Below, in pieces: positions 10,541 through 19,110 of a stretch of DNA of 64,000 nt (positions are counted from its first letter, which is position 1; every line of letters begins with the position of its first letter). Below the pieces are notes generated by a model. That model searched no databases, had not been told where the DNA came from, and was given only the letters and a program-made list of their open reading frames with translations. The translations under genes were made by a program, and so were the position numbers. Source of the stretch: Planctomycetota bacterium (lineage in GTDB: Bacteria; Planctomycetota; Phycisphaerae; Phycisphaerales; SM1A02); assembly GCA_024230295.1 (NCBI GenBank), contig JAAERN010000049.1:1-64000 (forward strand), written 5' to 3'.

Positions 10541-11540
10541 CGTCGCCGCCCCCTCTCCACGCCGATCCGCCTCCGCGGCGGAGCATCCATAGGAACACTG
10601 GCCCGCCGCCAAGCGTCGTGAGCACACCGACTGGCAGTCGACCAGACCCCACATCAATCAGTTGGCGCAGAACATCAGCACCGCATACCAGCACAGCCCC
10701 GCACAGAATCGTCGCCAGGATCAGTTTGAGGTGCGCTGCCCCGACCAGAAGTCGTCCGAGATGAGGCGCAATGAGCCCGACAAACCCGAGAGGTCCACAC
10801 AGGGACACGGTGATCGCAGTGAGGACTCCTGCAAAAATCAAACACCACAACCTCGCGCCGCCGGGTGCCGCTCCAACGGCTTCAGCGGTGGCATGGTCCA
10901 CCAGAAGCGCATCGAGCCGGCCGTGGCCCACCAAGCTCCAGAGTGCTGCAATCGCCAACACAGTCGCGATCGCCACAATCGCGCCGGATGGCACGATCTC
11001 CGGAATTGTTCCAAGCGCCCACGAAAGAAACCGCCCGCGCAGACCATCAGGAACCAGACCCTGCAACAAGACCATGCCGGCGCCGGCCATCGTCGCAACG
11101 ATGACTCCCGCCAAGATGGTCGATACCGGGTCCGGCCAACCATCGCGGCGGCCCAACAGCACGACCACAAGCACAGCGACAGCGGCCCCGAAGAGAGCCG
11201 GAACTCCCCATGGGGGCTCGGCAACGCCCAATTGATGCGCGATGAACAGGGCCAGCATGACTCCGAGTCCTGCACCACTGCTGACGCCCAGCACTGAGGG
11301 AGAGGCCAGAGGATTCCGCAGCGCCGCCTGCAGCAGCATCCCCGCCAACCCAAGCGCCGCTCCAGAAAGCAACGAGACAGTGACCGCGGTCACTCGAAAA
11401 CTGCTCCAAGCCGCGTCAGGCCAGGCAAGTCCAAGTTCACCTGTGACAGGGTTTCGATCAATGAGCATGCGAAGAAGACCGACCAGTATGACGGCCACGA
11501 CGAGGAGTACCAACGCACTCCGAACAGATAGTCGGCTCAC
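10527..11540 (-). CDS. FecCD-family ABC transporter permease
   Basis: This is the polytopic inner-membrane subunit of a siderophore/heme/vitamin B12-type importer (337 aa, about nine to ten hydrophobic helices). The FecCD hallmarks are visible: the RNPLASPSVLGVSSGAGLG segment near residue 85 and GPLGFVGLIAPHLGR near residue 265, which forms the coupling helix to the ATPase. The start is taken as GTG 11540, which overlaps the upstream exporter's stop as GTGA; the open frame extends 17 codons further into that gene. The ATPase gene overlaps its end. No binding protein or TonB receptor lies beside it, so the ligand cannot be assigned. Confidence 0.9.
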   Translation of the reverse strand: MSRLSVRSALVLLVVAVILVGLLRMLIDRNPVTGELGLAWPDAAWSSFRVTAVTVSLLSGAALGLAGMLLQAALRNPLASPSVLGVSSGAGLGVMLALFIAHQLGVAEPPWGVPALFGAAVAVLVVVLLGRRDGWPDPVSTILAGVIVATMAGAGMVLLQGLVPDGLRGRFLSWALGTIPEIVPSGAIVAIATVLAIAALWSLVGHGRLDALLVDHATAEAVGAAPGGARLWCLIFAGVLTAITVSLCGPLGFVGLIAPHLGRLLVGAAHLKLILATILCGAVLVCGADVLRQLIDVGSGRLPVGVLTTLGGGPVFLWMLRRGGGSAWRGGGDVASV

Positions 11541-13354
11541 GTCTCCACCGCCACGAGCTGCGTCTTGATAAGCCGCTCGTAGAGGCCGCACCTGGCCAGC
11601 AAGTCAGCATGAGGGCCGCAATCCACAACTCCGCCAGCATCAAGCACGAGAATTCGGCTGCATTCAAGAACCGTCGTCAAGCGATGCGCAATGACCAGAA
11701 CCGTGCAATTCGAGACGCCCCGAATCGCCTCGGCGATCGCGGCCTCCGACTCACTGTCAACCTGACTTGTTGCCTCGTCGAGAATGAGCAAGGCCGGATT
11801 GCGAAGCAAAGCGCGGGCAATGGCGATTCTTTGACGCTGACCCCCCGAGAGCGTCGCGCCGTGTTCCGCAATGGCCGTGTTATAGCCATCGGGAAGCGCA
11901 TCGATAAAGGAGGCTGCACAACTGGCACTGGCTGCCGCCACGATGTCCGACTCTGATGCATGCCGAACACCAAATGCGATGTTCTCGGCAATCGTGCCAT
12001 GCATGATGAAGGACTCTTGCGTCACCACGGCGATCTGCGACCGCAAGTCTTTGAGGCTCACGCCCGTGATATCGACTCCATCGATGAGAATCTGGCCGCT
12101 GTCCGGATGCAGGAGCCGAGGCACGAGGCTCAGCAGCGTTGTCTTGCCCGACCCATTGGGGCCGACCACGGCAACGTGTTCGCCGAACTCGACATTGAGG
12201 TTCACCCCTTGCACAGCTGGCACCGGCGCTCCGGGATAGGTGTACGTCACATCACGAAGTTCAAGCGACTCCGCGTGCCGCTTCAGCGCCGCGCCCGCTT
12301 CTGGTTCGACAGGTTCGCCGAGCACGTCAAGAATCCGCTGGGCCGGCGCGGACGCCGCGCTGATGTCGTTGACGATGTTCGCCAGTGGTCTGAAGGACGC
12401 GCCAGCGACGGCCAGCGCCCCCACCGAGAGCAGGAATCGCTCGAATGGCAGGCTTCCACTGAGAATGCTGTTTGCCGCCAACAATGCGAGGGATCCCAGA
12501 ACAAAGATCGCCAGCGTCTCCATGATCGGACTGCTCATAGCCTTGGCGGTTCGCATGCGAAGTTCATTTCGCACGACCCGCCTGTTCGACTCTTCGAATT
12601 GCTCGCCCGCGGTCGATTCCGCAGTGCTGGTCTTGACGGCCCGCAACCCCTGAATGCGCTCGCTCGCGAGCCGAAGAAGATCCTGCTGCGCCGCAAGAGA
12701 TCCCTGCGATCCTCGGCGAATCCGTTTGGCAATCTTCCGGAGCGTCACACCAAGAATGGGTGCCACGAAGCACGCCACAACAACGATCTTCCAATCAAAG
12801 ATGACCGCTACGGCGAGGGCAGCGATCCCCTTCGAAATCTGCGCCACCGACTTTCCGAGCAGTCCGATGAGTCCAGCTTCGAGCCCTGCCGTATCTCGAA
12901 TAATCCGAGACGTGTACTCACTAGATCCCTTCCCGGTCACATGGGAAAGTGGAAGTCGAAGAACATGATCGAAGAGGTCACGGCGTATCTCTGCAATCGT
13001 GATCGTCGTCAGCGTCTGGCTGAGATACTGATGCAGGAAGTTCGCCGTGGCGCCGACGATTGTCAGGCACCAAATTGCAATGATCAGAAAGAGCACGCTA
13101 TTGAATTGCCCTTCCGGGAGAATCTGAACAAGACCATCGGGGACATGCCAGAACCCACCCGCGGCGTTGGCCTGCTCAGCCAGGTCTCGCAGGCCACCCC
13201 CAGCTTCCGGATGAAGAATCTGCTCGAGTATCGGGCCCAAACTGAGCAGGCCGATGCCGAGCCCGGCAGCTGAGAGAAATGCCAGCGCCATGGCCGAAAC
13301 CAACATGCCTCGCCGCTTCAGGAGCCGCCGCGCGATGTGCCAAAAAGGTCTCAT
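11537..13354 (-). CDS. MsbA-like ABC exporter (fused permease and ATPase)
   Basis: This is a half-transporter of the lipid/multidrug exporter type that works as a dimer in the inner membrane (605 aa). Residues about 1-320 form the six-helix type 1 exporter domain. The ATPase domain follows with Walker A VGPNGSGKTTLL, Q-loop VTQESF, signature LSGGQRQR, Walker B LLILDEATSQVD and the switch His in IAHRLTT. The start ATG 13354 overlaps the aroA stop as ATGA and begins MRPFWHIARRLLKRR, a usual basic start. Its stop overlaps the FecCD permease as GTGA. The substrate (lipid A precursor, lipid or drug) cannot be read from sequence. Confidence 0.93.
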   Translation of the reverse strand: MRPFWHIARRLLKRRGMLVSAMALAFLSAAGLGIGLLSLGPILEQILHPEAGGGLRDLAEQANAAGGFWHVPDGLVQILPEGQFNSVLFLIIAIWCLTIVGATANFLHQYLSQTLTTITIAEIRRDLFDHVLRLPLSHVTGKGSSEYTSRIIRDTAGLEAGLIGLLGKSVAQISKGIAALAVAVIFDWKIVVVACFVAPILGVTLRKIAKRIRRGSQGSLAAQQDLLRLASERIQGLRAVKTSTAESTAGEQFEESNRRVVRNELRMRTAKAMSSPIMETLAIFVLGSLALLAANSILSGSLPFERFLLSVGALAVAGASFRPLANIVNDISAASAPAQRILDVLGEPVEPEAGAALKRHAESLELRDVTYTYPGAPVPAVQGVNLNVEFGEHVAVVGPNGSGKTTLLSLVPRLLHPDSGQILIDGVDITGVSLKDLRSQIAVVTQESFIMHGTIAENIAFGVRHASESDIVAAASASCAASFIDALPDGYNTAIAEHGATLSGGQRQRIAIARALLRNPALLILDEATSQVDSESEAAIAEAIRGVSNCTVLVIAHRLTTVLECSRILVLDAGGVVDCGPHADLLARCGLYERLIKTQLVAVET

Positions 13355-14679
13355 GGCTGGGCAGTATCTCCACTCGGAGCCGACTGGGCAAAGTGGGCCA
13401 GGTCTTCCCAGAAACCGGGATAACTCTTGGCCGTACACCCCGGGTCAGCGATTGAAAGACCGCCCCTTCGAAGCCCCAATATCGCCATTGCCATGGCGAT
13501 CCGGTGATCCTGCCAGGTTTGAATGACCTCCGGCGATTCAGGCAGCGGGGTCGGGACAATCGCCAAATCGTCTCCGGCCACTTCAACCGATGCCCCGGCC
13601 CTTGCGAGCTCGGATGCAATTGTTTCCACGCGATCGGATTCCTTGACCCGCAACGTCCCCAGCCCGGTCAACCGAGTCGGCGCGTCGGCCATGCATGCTG
13701 CAACAGCCAACGCTGGCGCAGCATCGGGCATGTTGCGGCAATCGATGATCCCTACCGATCTGAGTCGCTCGGGCGACTCGACGAGAACGCCGTCCTCAGT
13801 CGCCTTCATTTGAAGACCCATCTCAGAAAGCACCGGAAAGGCAGCAGCATCAGGTTGCCCATCACTCAGACGAAGGCCTGAGAGTTTCAACTGTGTACCC
13901 GGAAGAATGGCCGCGGCAACGGCCCAGAAAAGTGCCGAACTGGCGTCGGCGGGAATGCTCACATCCCTCGCTTTGATCGGGCCCGGCGACACTGCGATCC
14001 GAGCTGCATATCCATCGCCGTAGGCGGCCGTCACCTCGACACCCCATCGCCGCAATTCCGCGATTGTCATCGCCAGATAGGGGGCACTTGTCGGCGCGGC
14101 AAGAAGCCGCATCTCAAGCCCAAGCGGCATGCGAGGTGCCACAAGCAGCAATGCCGAGAGAAACTGACTGGAATCAGTTTGGCCGACTTCCACAACTCGT
14201 TTCGACCACGGCTCACCGGACACTTTGATTGGAAGGTGTGCGCCGTCGTCTTCGGCAGACACCGCAACGCCGAGCGACCGAAGCAGATCGACCAGATCCT
14301 TCATCGGCCGCTCACGCAAGCGATCGCTTCCATCAATAACGGTCTCGCCTACTGCCAGACTGGCCACTGCGATCATGAACCTCGCAGGCGTGCCCCCATG
14401 TCCGAGATTGAGCGGATCTACGCTCGCCCGCAACTCGCCCCCGCCGCCGAGAGTCGCGTGATCTCCGCTCAGTTGCACCTTGACACCAAGGGCGTCCAGC
14501 GACCCTGCAAGCGCGTCTGTGTCCTCACCCCGAAGCACGCCCCGAAGATTCGAGGTCCCCTCTGCAAGGCTGGCCAATACGAGGGCGCGACATGAGAGGC
14601 TCTTGGATCCCGGCACCCGAATTGAGAGACCCCTCGGGGCCGCGCAGGCTGGCACGAGGATTGGATCAGACACCTTCAT
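13351..14679 (-). CDS. aroA: 3-phosphoshikimate 1-carboxyvinyltransferase (EPSP synthase)
   Basis: AroA joins shikimate 3-phosphate and phosphoenolpyruvate in the chorismate pathway in the cytoplasm. The 442 residues show the N-terminal PGSKSLSCRALVLASLAEG signature, the LGHGGTPARFM segment (GNAGTAxRF-type), and the LRVKESDRVETIASEL signature with the catalytic acidic residues near the C-terminus. PGSKS contains the substrate-binding Lys and Ser. The gene starts 7 bases after the groES-like gene and overlaps the ABC exporter as ATGA. It may supply chorismate for TrpE (32699-34258) and other pathways. The domain order is normal and nothing is missing. Confidence 0.95.
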   Translation of the reverse strand: MKVSDPILVPACAAPRGLSIRVPGSKSLSCRALVLASLAEGTSNLRGVLRGEDTDALAGSLDALGVKVQLSGDHATLGGGGELRASVDPLNLGHGGTPARFMIAVASLAVGETVIDGSDRLRERPMKDLVDLLRSLGVAVSAEDDGAHLPIKVSGEPWSKRVVEVGQTDSSQFLSALLLVAPRMPLGLEMRLLAAPTSAPYLAMTIAELRRWGVEVTAAYGDGYAARIAVSPGPIKARDVSIPADASSALFWAVAAAILPGTQLKLSGLRLSDGQPDAAAFPVLSEMGLQMKATEDGVLVESPERLRSVGIIDCRNMPDAAPALAVAACMADAPTRLTGLGTLRVKESDRVETIASELARAGASVEVAGDDLAIVPTPLPESPEVIQTWQDHRIAMAMAILGLRRGGLSIADPGCTAKSYPGFWEDLAHFAQSAPSGDTAQP

Positions 14680-14685
14680 TGCGGA

Positions 14686-15003
14686 TCAGCCGTCCCGCCG
14701 AAACACGGCGACGATGTCCTCGACTGGCACAACAAAGAGGCGATTATCCCCCTCAAAATCGACCGGCACTGACCGCTTTGGATTGAACAGCACTCGGTCA
14801 TATTGAGCGATGGGCCAGTCGTCGTCCGACTCTATCTGCTGACTCACAGCGACAATTCGCCCGGTAATGGTCGGAATCTCGATCTTGTCAGGCAGATGGA
14901 TGCCCGCCTTGGTCGTCTTGCGATCCTCATCCTTCCGGAGCAGCACCCGCTGCCCCAAAGGCTCAACAATCTCTAACTTCGATGTGGTCTTCTTGGCAGA
15001 CAT
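14686..15003 (-). CDS. GroES/Cpn10-family co-chaperonin (divergent)
   Basis: This is a Cpn10-fold protein of 105 residues from ATG 15003 that would cap GroEL-type chaperonins. The sequence EPLGQRVLLRKDE matches the start of the Cpn10 barrel, TITGRIVAVS matches the strand after the mobile loop, and the RLFVVPVEDIVAVF ending matches the family. The mobile-loop region (KTTKAGIHLPDKIEIP) differs from typical GroES, and no groEL is adjacent; it precedes aroA instead. It may be a secondary Cpn10 paralogue, which planctomycetes often carry. A GTG three codons upstream is an alternative start. It is divergent from apt with 44 bases between the starts. Confidence 0.78.
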   Translation of the reverse strand: MSAKKTTSKLEIVEPLGQRVLLRKDEDRKTTKAGIHLPDKIEIPTITGRIVAVSQQIESDDDWPIAQYDRVLFNPKRSVPVDFEGDNRLFVVPVEDIVAVFRRDG

Positions 15004-15047
15004 GGCCAACACATTCTACGATCCCCGGCGACCGGAAGGAGCCATGC

Positions 15048-15566
15048 ATGCCGGAACGCCTTCGATCGCTTGTTCGCGACATCTCTGACTACCCGCAGCC
15101 GGGGGTGCTGTTCCGCGATATCACCCCACTGCTCCGAGACCGGGCTGGGCTGGCACTCGCGGCAGAACTCATGGTCAATCCATTCAGGAACGCCGACATC
15201 GAAGTCGTCGTAGGGGCCGAATCTCGAGGATTCATCTTCGGCACCTTGCTCGCAAGGGCCCTCAACGCTGGATTTGTCCCGATTCGCAAGCCCGGCAAGC
15301 TTCCGGGAAACACCGAATCCCGCAATTACGACCTCGAGTACGGAAGCGACACGCTCGAAATCCACGCCGATGCCGTCACGCCGGGGCAGCGCGTCCTGCT
15401 CGTCGATGACTTGATCGCAACAGGCGGCACCATGGAAGCGAGTTGTCAGCTCATCGATGCGCTGGGCGGCGAACTCGTCGGAATCACGGTCCTGATTGAA
15501 CTGCTCTCCCTCGGTGGCGCCTCCAAAATCACGCCACGGGAAGTACACAGCGTGCTGAAATACTGA
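15048..15566 (+). CDS. apt: Adenine phosphoribosyltransferase
   Basis: Apt salvages adenine to AMP with PRPP in the cytoplasm (172 aa). The N-terminus LRSLVRDISDYPQPGVLFRDITPLL is the Apt signature, EVVVGAESRGFIFG forms the conserved flexible part, and the PRPP-binding motif VLLVDDLIATGGT is present near residue 117. The start ATG 15048 has GGAAGGAG at 15034-15041; the frame is open upstream but enters the divergent groES-like gene. It is followed by hppD after 117 bases that contain a possible regulatory hairpin. The length matches the family norm of 170-180. Confidence 0.96.
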   Translation: MPERLRSLVRDISDYPQPGVLFRDITPLLRDRAGLALAAELMVNPFRNADIEVVVGAESRGFIFGTLLARALNAGFVPIRKPGKLPGNTESRNYDLEYGSDTLEIHADAVTPGQRVLLVDDLIATGGTMEASCQLIDALGGELVGITVLIELLSLGGASKITPREVHSVLKY

Positions 15567-15644
15567 CCTGCATCGGTCTCGGCGGATATACATCCTCGAT
15601 TCACGTCTTGCAGGTGCTGTATGATGCGCATCCATTCGGATCGT

Positions 15645-15675
15645 TCCCTCATAGGAAGGGGAACCCTATTAGGGA
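15645..15675 (+). promoter_or_regulatory. Hairpin that could mask the hppD ribosome binding site
   Basis: Two arms of 11 bases, 15645-15655 (TCCCTCATAGG) and 15665-15675 (CCTATTAGGGA), pair at 10 of 11 positions around a 9-base loop. The right arm contains most of the AGGGAG that lies about 8 bases before the hppD ATG at 15684. A TATGAT box at 15620-15625 would put the transcript start near 15632, so the hairpin would be in a short leader. The -35 region is poor. A role in translational control is inferred. Confidence 0.45.
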
Positions 15676-15683
15676 GCATCGGT

Positions 15684-16877
15684 ATGACCACTGCAAACCT
15701 TTCGCAGGCGGAGATCGCCACCGGCCCACTCGATCTGATCGACGTCGATCACGTTCGTTTTTTCGTCGGCAACGCCAAGCAGGCCGCCTTCTTCTATGCC
15801 CATACCTTCGGTTTCATCATCGAACAAATGGCAGACCTCACGACTGGAAGTCGTGACCGCGCGAGGTATCTGCTGACGCAGGGCAACATCAGACTCCTGC
15901 TTGAAACACCGCTGTCTAAGAACGATCCAGCCTCGGAAGAACTCCTTCGCTATGGCGACGGTGTCAAGGACATCGCCTTCACTGTCGAGGATGCTGAAGC
16001 AGCGTGGAAGCAGGCCATCGCCAACGGCGCCGAGCCTGCCTATGAGCCCCTCACGATCTCGGACGAATGCGGAGCCGTCACTACGGCAGGGATCAAGACC
16101 TATGGACGCGCGGTGCATTCGTTTGTGAGCCGCACAGGCGACTACGACATTGCCAATGTCAAGAAGGGTGGCGCCTTTGAACCGGGCTTCAAGAAGACTG
16201 GCAAATTGTCTGTCAATGAATACAACCAGCAGCATCCATGCGGGCTGATGTTCCTCGACCACTGCGTTGGCAATGTGGATGAGGGCAAGATGAACCACTG
16301 GGTCTCGTGGTACGAGAACATACTCGGCTTTGCGATGTTCAAGCACTTTGATGACGAGGACATTTCAACAGAACATTCCGCACTCATGTCAAAGGTCATG
16401 GCATCGGGCAACAACCTGATCAAGTTTCCGATCAACGAACCTGCCACTGGCAAAAAGAAGAGCCAGATTCAGGAGTATCTGGAATGGCACGACATGACAC
16501 CGGGCGTCCAACATCTCGCATTCCGGACCAACGATTGCGTTGAATCGGTTGCAGAACTTCGCCGCCGTGGGGTCGACTTCCTCCGCATTCCAGACGAGTA
16601 CTACGAGTCGGTATGGAAGCGTGTCGACCGAACCCTCACCGAGCATGGGCACGAGGCGGTTCGCGAGGATCACGAGCGAATCAAGGATCTCGGCATTCTC
16701 ATCGACGCCGACGATCAGGGCTATCTCCTGCAGCTCTTCACCAAACCGCTGCAGGACCGCCCCACGCTCTTCTTCGAAATCATCGGCCGCCGCGGCAGTC
16801 AGTCATTCGGCAAGGGCAACTTCAAGGCCCTCTTCGAGTCGCTTGAACTCGAGCAAGACCGGCGCGGGAATCTGTAG
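15684..16877 (+). CDS. hppD: 4-hydroxyphenylpyruvate dioxygenase
   Basis: This non-haem Fe(II) enzyme converts 4-hydroxyphenylpyruvate to homogentisate in tyrosine degradation (397 aa). Two vicinal-oxygen-chelate domains are present. The iron ligands are visible as His193 in LDHCVGNV, His277 in VQHLAF and Glu365 in LFFEIIGR. The family's MNHWVSWYENILGF and DADDQGYLLQLFTKP segments are intact. The start ATG 15684 has GGGAG about 7 bases upstream, partly inside a hairpin. hmgA lies about 2.8 kb downstream and fahA is on the opposite strand further on, so the pathway genes are near one another but not in one operon. Confidence 0.96.
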   Translation: MTTANLSQAEIATGPLDLIDVDHVRFFVGNAKQAAFFYAHTFGFIIEQMADLTTGSRDRARYLLTQGNIRLLLETPLSKNDPASEELLRYGDGVKDIAFTVEDAEAAWKQAIANGAEPAYEPLTISDECGAVTTAGIKTYGRAVHSFVSRTGDYDIANVKKGGAFEPGFKKTGKLSVNEYNQQHPCGLMFLDHCVGNVDEGKMNHWVSWYENILGFAMFKHFDDEDISTEHSALMSKVMASGNNLIKFPINEPATGKKKSQIQEYLEWHDMTPGVQHLAFRTNDCVESVAELRRRGVDFLRIPDEYYESVWKRVDRTLTEHGHEAVREDHERIKDLGILIDADDQGYLLQLFTKPLQDRPTLFFEIIGRRGSQSFGKGNFKALFESLELEQDRRGNL

Positions 16878-16925
16878 CGGCGATCCTATCTCCACCTTGG
16901 GGAGAGATGTCCGCGCAGCAACCAA

Positions 16926-16972
16926 AGCAAAGGGGTCAGGTACCGAAGTGGTACCTGACCCTATTCTTTGCT
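16926..16972. repeat. REP-like long imperfect palindrome
   Basis: A 12-base perfect arm at 16933-16944 (GGGTCAGGTACC) pairs with 16950-16961 around a 5-base loop GAAGT. The pairing extends outward with AGCAAAG (16926-16932) and CTTTGCT (16966-16972) across a 4-base bulge. It sits between the convergent hppD and PEP-CTERM genes. There is no T-run, so it is not an ordinary intrinsic terminator; it resembles palindromes spread by REP-associated transposases. No transposase is in the window. Confidence 0.7.
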
Positions 16973-16988
16973 GTGATGCTCAAGGCGT

Positions 16989-17681
16989 TCAGCGTCGGCG
17001 GCGACGAGTGCCGGCGATACCCGCAAGGCCGAGTAGAGCGAAGGCGCCGGGCGCCGGGACTGAGTAGATCATGGGGTTGTCGAGCCAGCAGTTGCCATCC
17101 ATGCCGTCGACGGTGTCGGCGGTGATGAACATGCCATTGACAACTGCCAATACGCCACTGATGTCGGCGCTCGTCGCAGCGACGACGGGCGCGCCGTTGA
17201 TCTCAATCATCCATGATGCCGTGGAATCAAACGCAAAGTCGTAGTTCGTCCAGCCTGGGCCAATCGTCGCCGGCGTTTCTGTCCACAGCACCGTGCTACC
17301 GAGATATGTACTGGTAAAGGCGATCTGGAGCATTTGCGAAGCCGAGCCCATGTCGGTGCCCCAATCAAAGGACACGCCACCGTTGCCGGCCGCTTGGGAG
17401 AAGTCGCCGCTGCCCAGGAAACTCGACGAGGCTGAGAAGAACTCATAGTCGTAACTCGTATGATCCCAGTAGTTGATATGCCCGGTCGGCACACCACCGG
17501 TGGGATTCCAGTTCACGGTATACGGACTGCCCGTCGGCCCCCGCTGCGAGATCCAACCTTCGTCACCTGTGTCAAAGGTGCTGATGGCGAGCGTCGCTGC
17601 GGATGCGGTCGCTGAGAGCGTGCTGAGAACTGCCAGGGCGGCGATCATCGCTGTGGTGTTGGTGTTGGTGTTGTGTGTCAT
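16989..17681 (-). CDS. PEP-CTERM-type secreted/surface protein
   Basis: This exported protein of 230 residues has a signal peptide (about 1-30, an Asn/Thr-rich start and then MIAALAVLSTLSATASA). The body is rich in Gly, Ser, Thr and Trp with a jelly-roll look (FDTGDEGWISQRGP, ISFDW-type strands), typical of laminin-B-like domains in planctomycete exoproteins. The C-terminus SVPAPGAFALLGLAGIAGTRRRRR-type tail has the Pro-containing motif, hydrophobic helix and arginine cluster of PEP-CTERM sorting signals, so processing by an exosortase-like enzyme is expected. The start ATG 17681 has GAGGA about 12 bases upstream; codons 3-8 come from a GGTGTT triplet repeat. Function is unknown. Confidence 0.85.
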   Translation of the reverse strand: MTHNTNTNTTAMIAALAVLSTLSATASAATLAISTFDTGDEGWISQRGPTGSPYTVNWNPTGGVPTGHINYWDHTSYDYEFFSASSSFLGSGDFSQAAGNGGVSFDWGTDMGSASQMLQIAFTSTYLGSTVLWTETPATIGPGWTNYDFAFDSTASWMIEINGAPVVAATSADISGVLAVVNGMFITADTVDGMDGNCWLDNPMIYSVPAPGAFALLGLAGIAGTRRRRR

Positions 17682-17913
17682 GGTGTGAATAATCCTCGTG
17701 GTGTTGGGCGGACCCCGTTTTTTGACGATTGGGCCTGCGGTCACAAGGAATCCGTTGATCCAAGGTATTTCTGTCAGCAGATTTGAAGAAACGCAGTCGT
17801 ACCTGCCCCCTTTGCCCGCCGCACTGTGGGCAGGAATGAGGTCGCTCGGGGGCAAAAACCTCTCTGGGGCTAGATTCCTCGCAGTGGATCCCCCGCAATC
17901 GGGAGAATGGAAC

Positions 17914-19056
17914 TCATGATCCGCCGCAACGCTTGATCAGCAACGCCTCACCTGGCGTCACCGACTCAATCGCTGCGACGATCGCCTCGGCGGCGTGGCC
18001 GTCGCCGTAGGGATTGACCATGCCTTCCAATCGCGCCCGAAAGTCCGCCGAACACGCCTCACCAATCGCCGCACGGATCGCGGTGGCCTCCGCTGGCGCA
18101 TCGATGATGTTTGCTGCCCTGGTACGCCCCTGCTGCCGAATGCCGACGTTCACAACCGGCAACGCGATCGATGCGGCTTCCATGATGCCGCTGCTTGAGT
18201 TGCCCGCCAGGCAAACGGCGTTGCGGAGCAGACCCCAGTAGTGAAGATGGTCGAGGTTGACGCGAAGCACCGCATTGCGGCGACGCTCGCAGATGCCCTC
18301 GGCCATCGCGATGATGCGGGCGTACCCGGCGTCGGCGTTAGGGAAGCAGAAGACAAGCGGCATGCTGCACTGCTCGATCGCTGCGAAAAAGACCTCCGCT
18401 TCGTCCACAGTGTCGCGGTGCATGGTGGTGGGGTGGAAGGCGACAACGACCGGCGGGGGCTCGAGCGGCATGCCGATGGCAGCCTCCACCTGCGCCTGTT
18501 CAGGGATTGCGTCGAGCCGCAGATGATCGAGCGAGGGTGCGCCCGTAACGTGTACCCGCCACAGCTCCTCCCCCATCGCCACAACGCGATCGCCCGCATC
18601 CTGCGTCGGTACCAGATGCACATGACTCATCTTGGTGAGCGCATCACGCACCTGCTGGTCAATTGCGCCTTCGCTGATCTCGCCGCCCTCGATGTGCGCA
18701 ATCGGAATGCGAAGTGCCATTGCGGCTGCGGCGGGCGCGAGCATTTCAAAACGATCGGCGATCAGGAGCAGCAGATCAGGGCGAAGCTGGTCGAGCGCCT
18801 CGGTGAAGCCGACCACCCCGCGCCCAATACCCTCCCCCATGCCGCGGTCCGAATCGTCAGCGGCCAGAAAGGGAATCTTCGCCGCGATCTCGTAGCCGGC
18901 CGCCCGGACGGCCTCGATGGTAAGCCCGAACCGCGGTTCAAGGTGCGCACCGCCGACGAGCAGCGATGTCCGCATCCGCCCCCGCATCGCCCGCAGAACC
19001 GGTTCGACATGGCCCCAGTCGGCTCGGGATGTTGTGACCACCGCGACATGCTTCAT
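17914..19056 (-). CDS. UDP-N-acetylglucosamine 2-epimerase, NeuC type
   Basis: This is a GT-B fold sugar-nucleotide epimerase of 380 residues that opens surface amino-sugar pathways (ManNAc or, for hydrolysing types, sialic acid-like sugars). The N-terminus KHVAVVTTSRADWGHVEPVL matches NeuC-like enzymes; HIEGGEISEGAIDQQVRDALTKMSHVH contains the conserved GGE and dimer residues; GNSSSGIMEAASIALPVVNVG with NIIDAP is the UDP-binding part. The start ATG 19056 is chosen because it matches the family N-terminus. No partner synthase is adjacent, so the sugar made is unknown. It is separated from the PEP-CTERM gene by a 230-base gap in which I see no gene. Confidence 0.88.
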   Translation of the reverse strand: MKHVAVVTTSRADWGHVEPVLRAMRGRMRTSLLVGGAHLEPRFGLTIEAVRAAGYEIAAKIPFLAADDSDRGMGEGIGRGVVGFTEALDQLRPDLLLLIADRFEMLAPAAAAMALRIPIAHIEGGEISEGAIDQQVRDALTKMSHVHLVPTQDAGDRVVAMGEELWRVHVTGAPSLDHLRLDAIPEQAQVEAAIGMPLEPPPVVVAFHPTTMHRDTVDEAEVFFAAIEQCSMPLVFCFPNADAGYARIIAMAEGICERRRNAVLRVNLDHLHYWGLLRNAVCLAGNSSSGIMEAASIALPVVNVGIRQQGRTRAANIIDAPAEATAIRAAIGEACSADFRARLEGMVNPYGDGHAAEAIVAAIESVTPGEALLIKRCGGS

Positions 19057-19110
19057 GATGGCCAGCATAGCCGTAGCGGAGTCTGGATCAGGCATGCGGA
19101 TCTCAATTGA

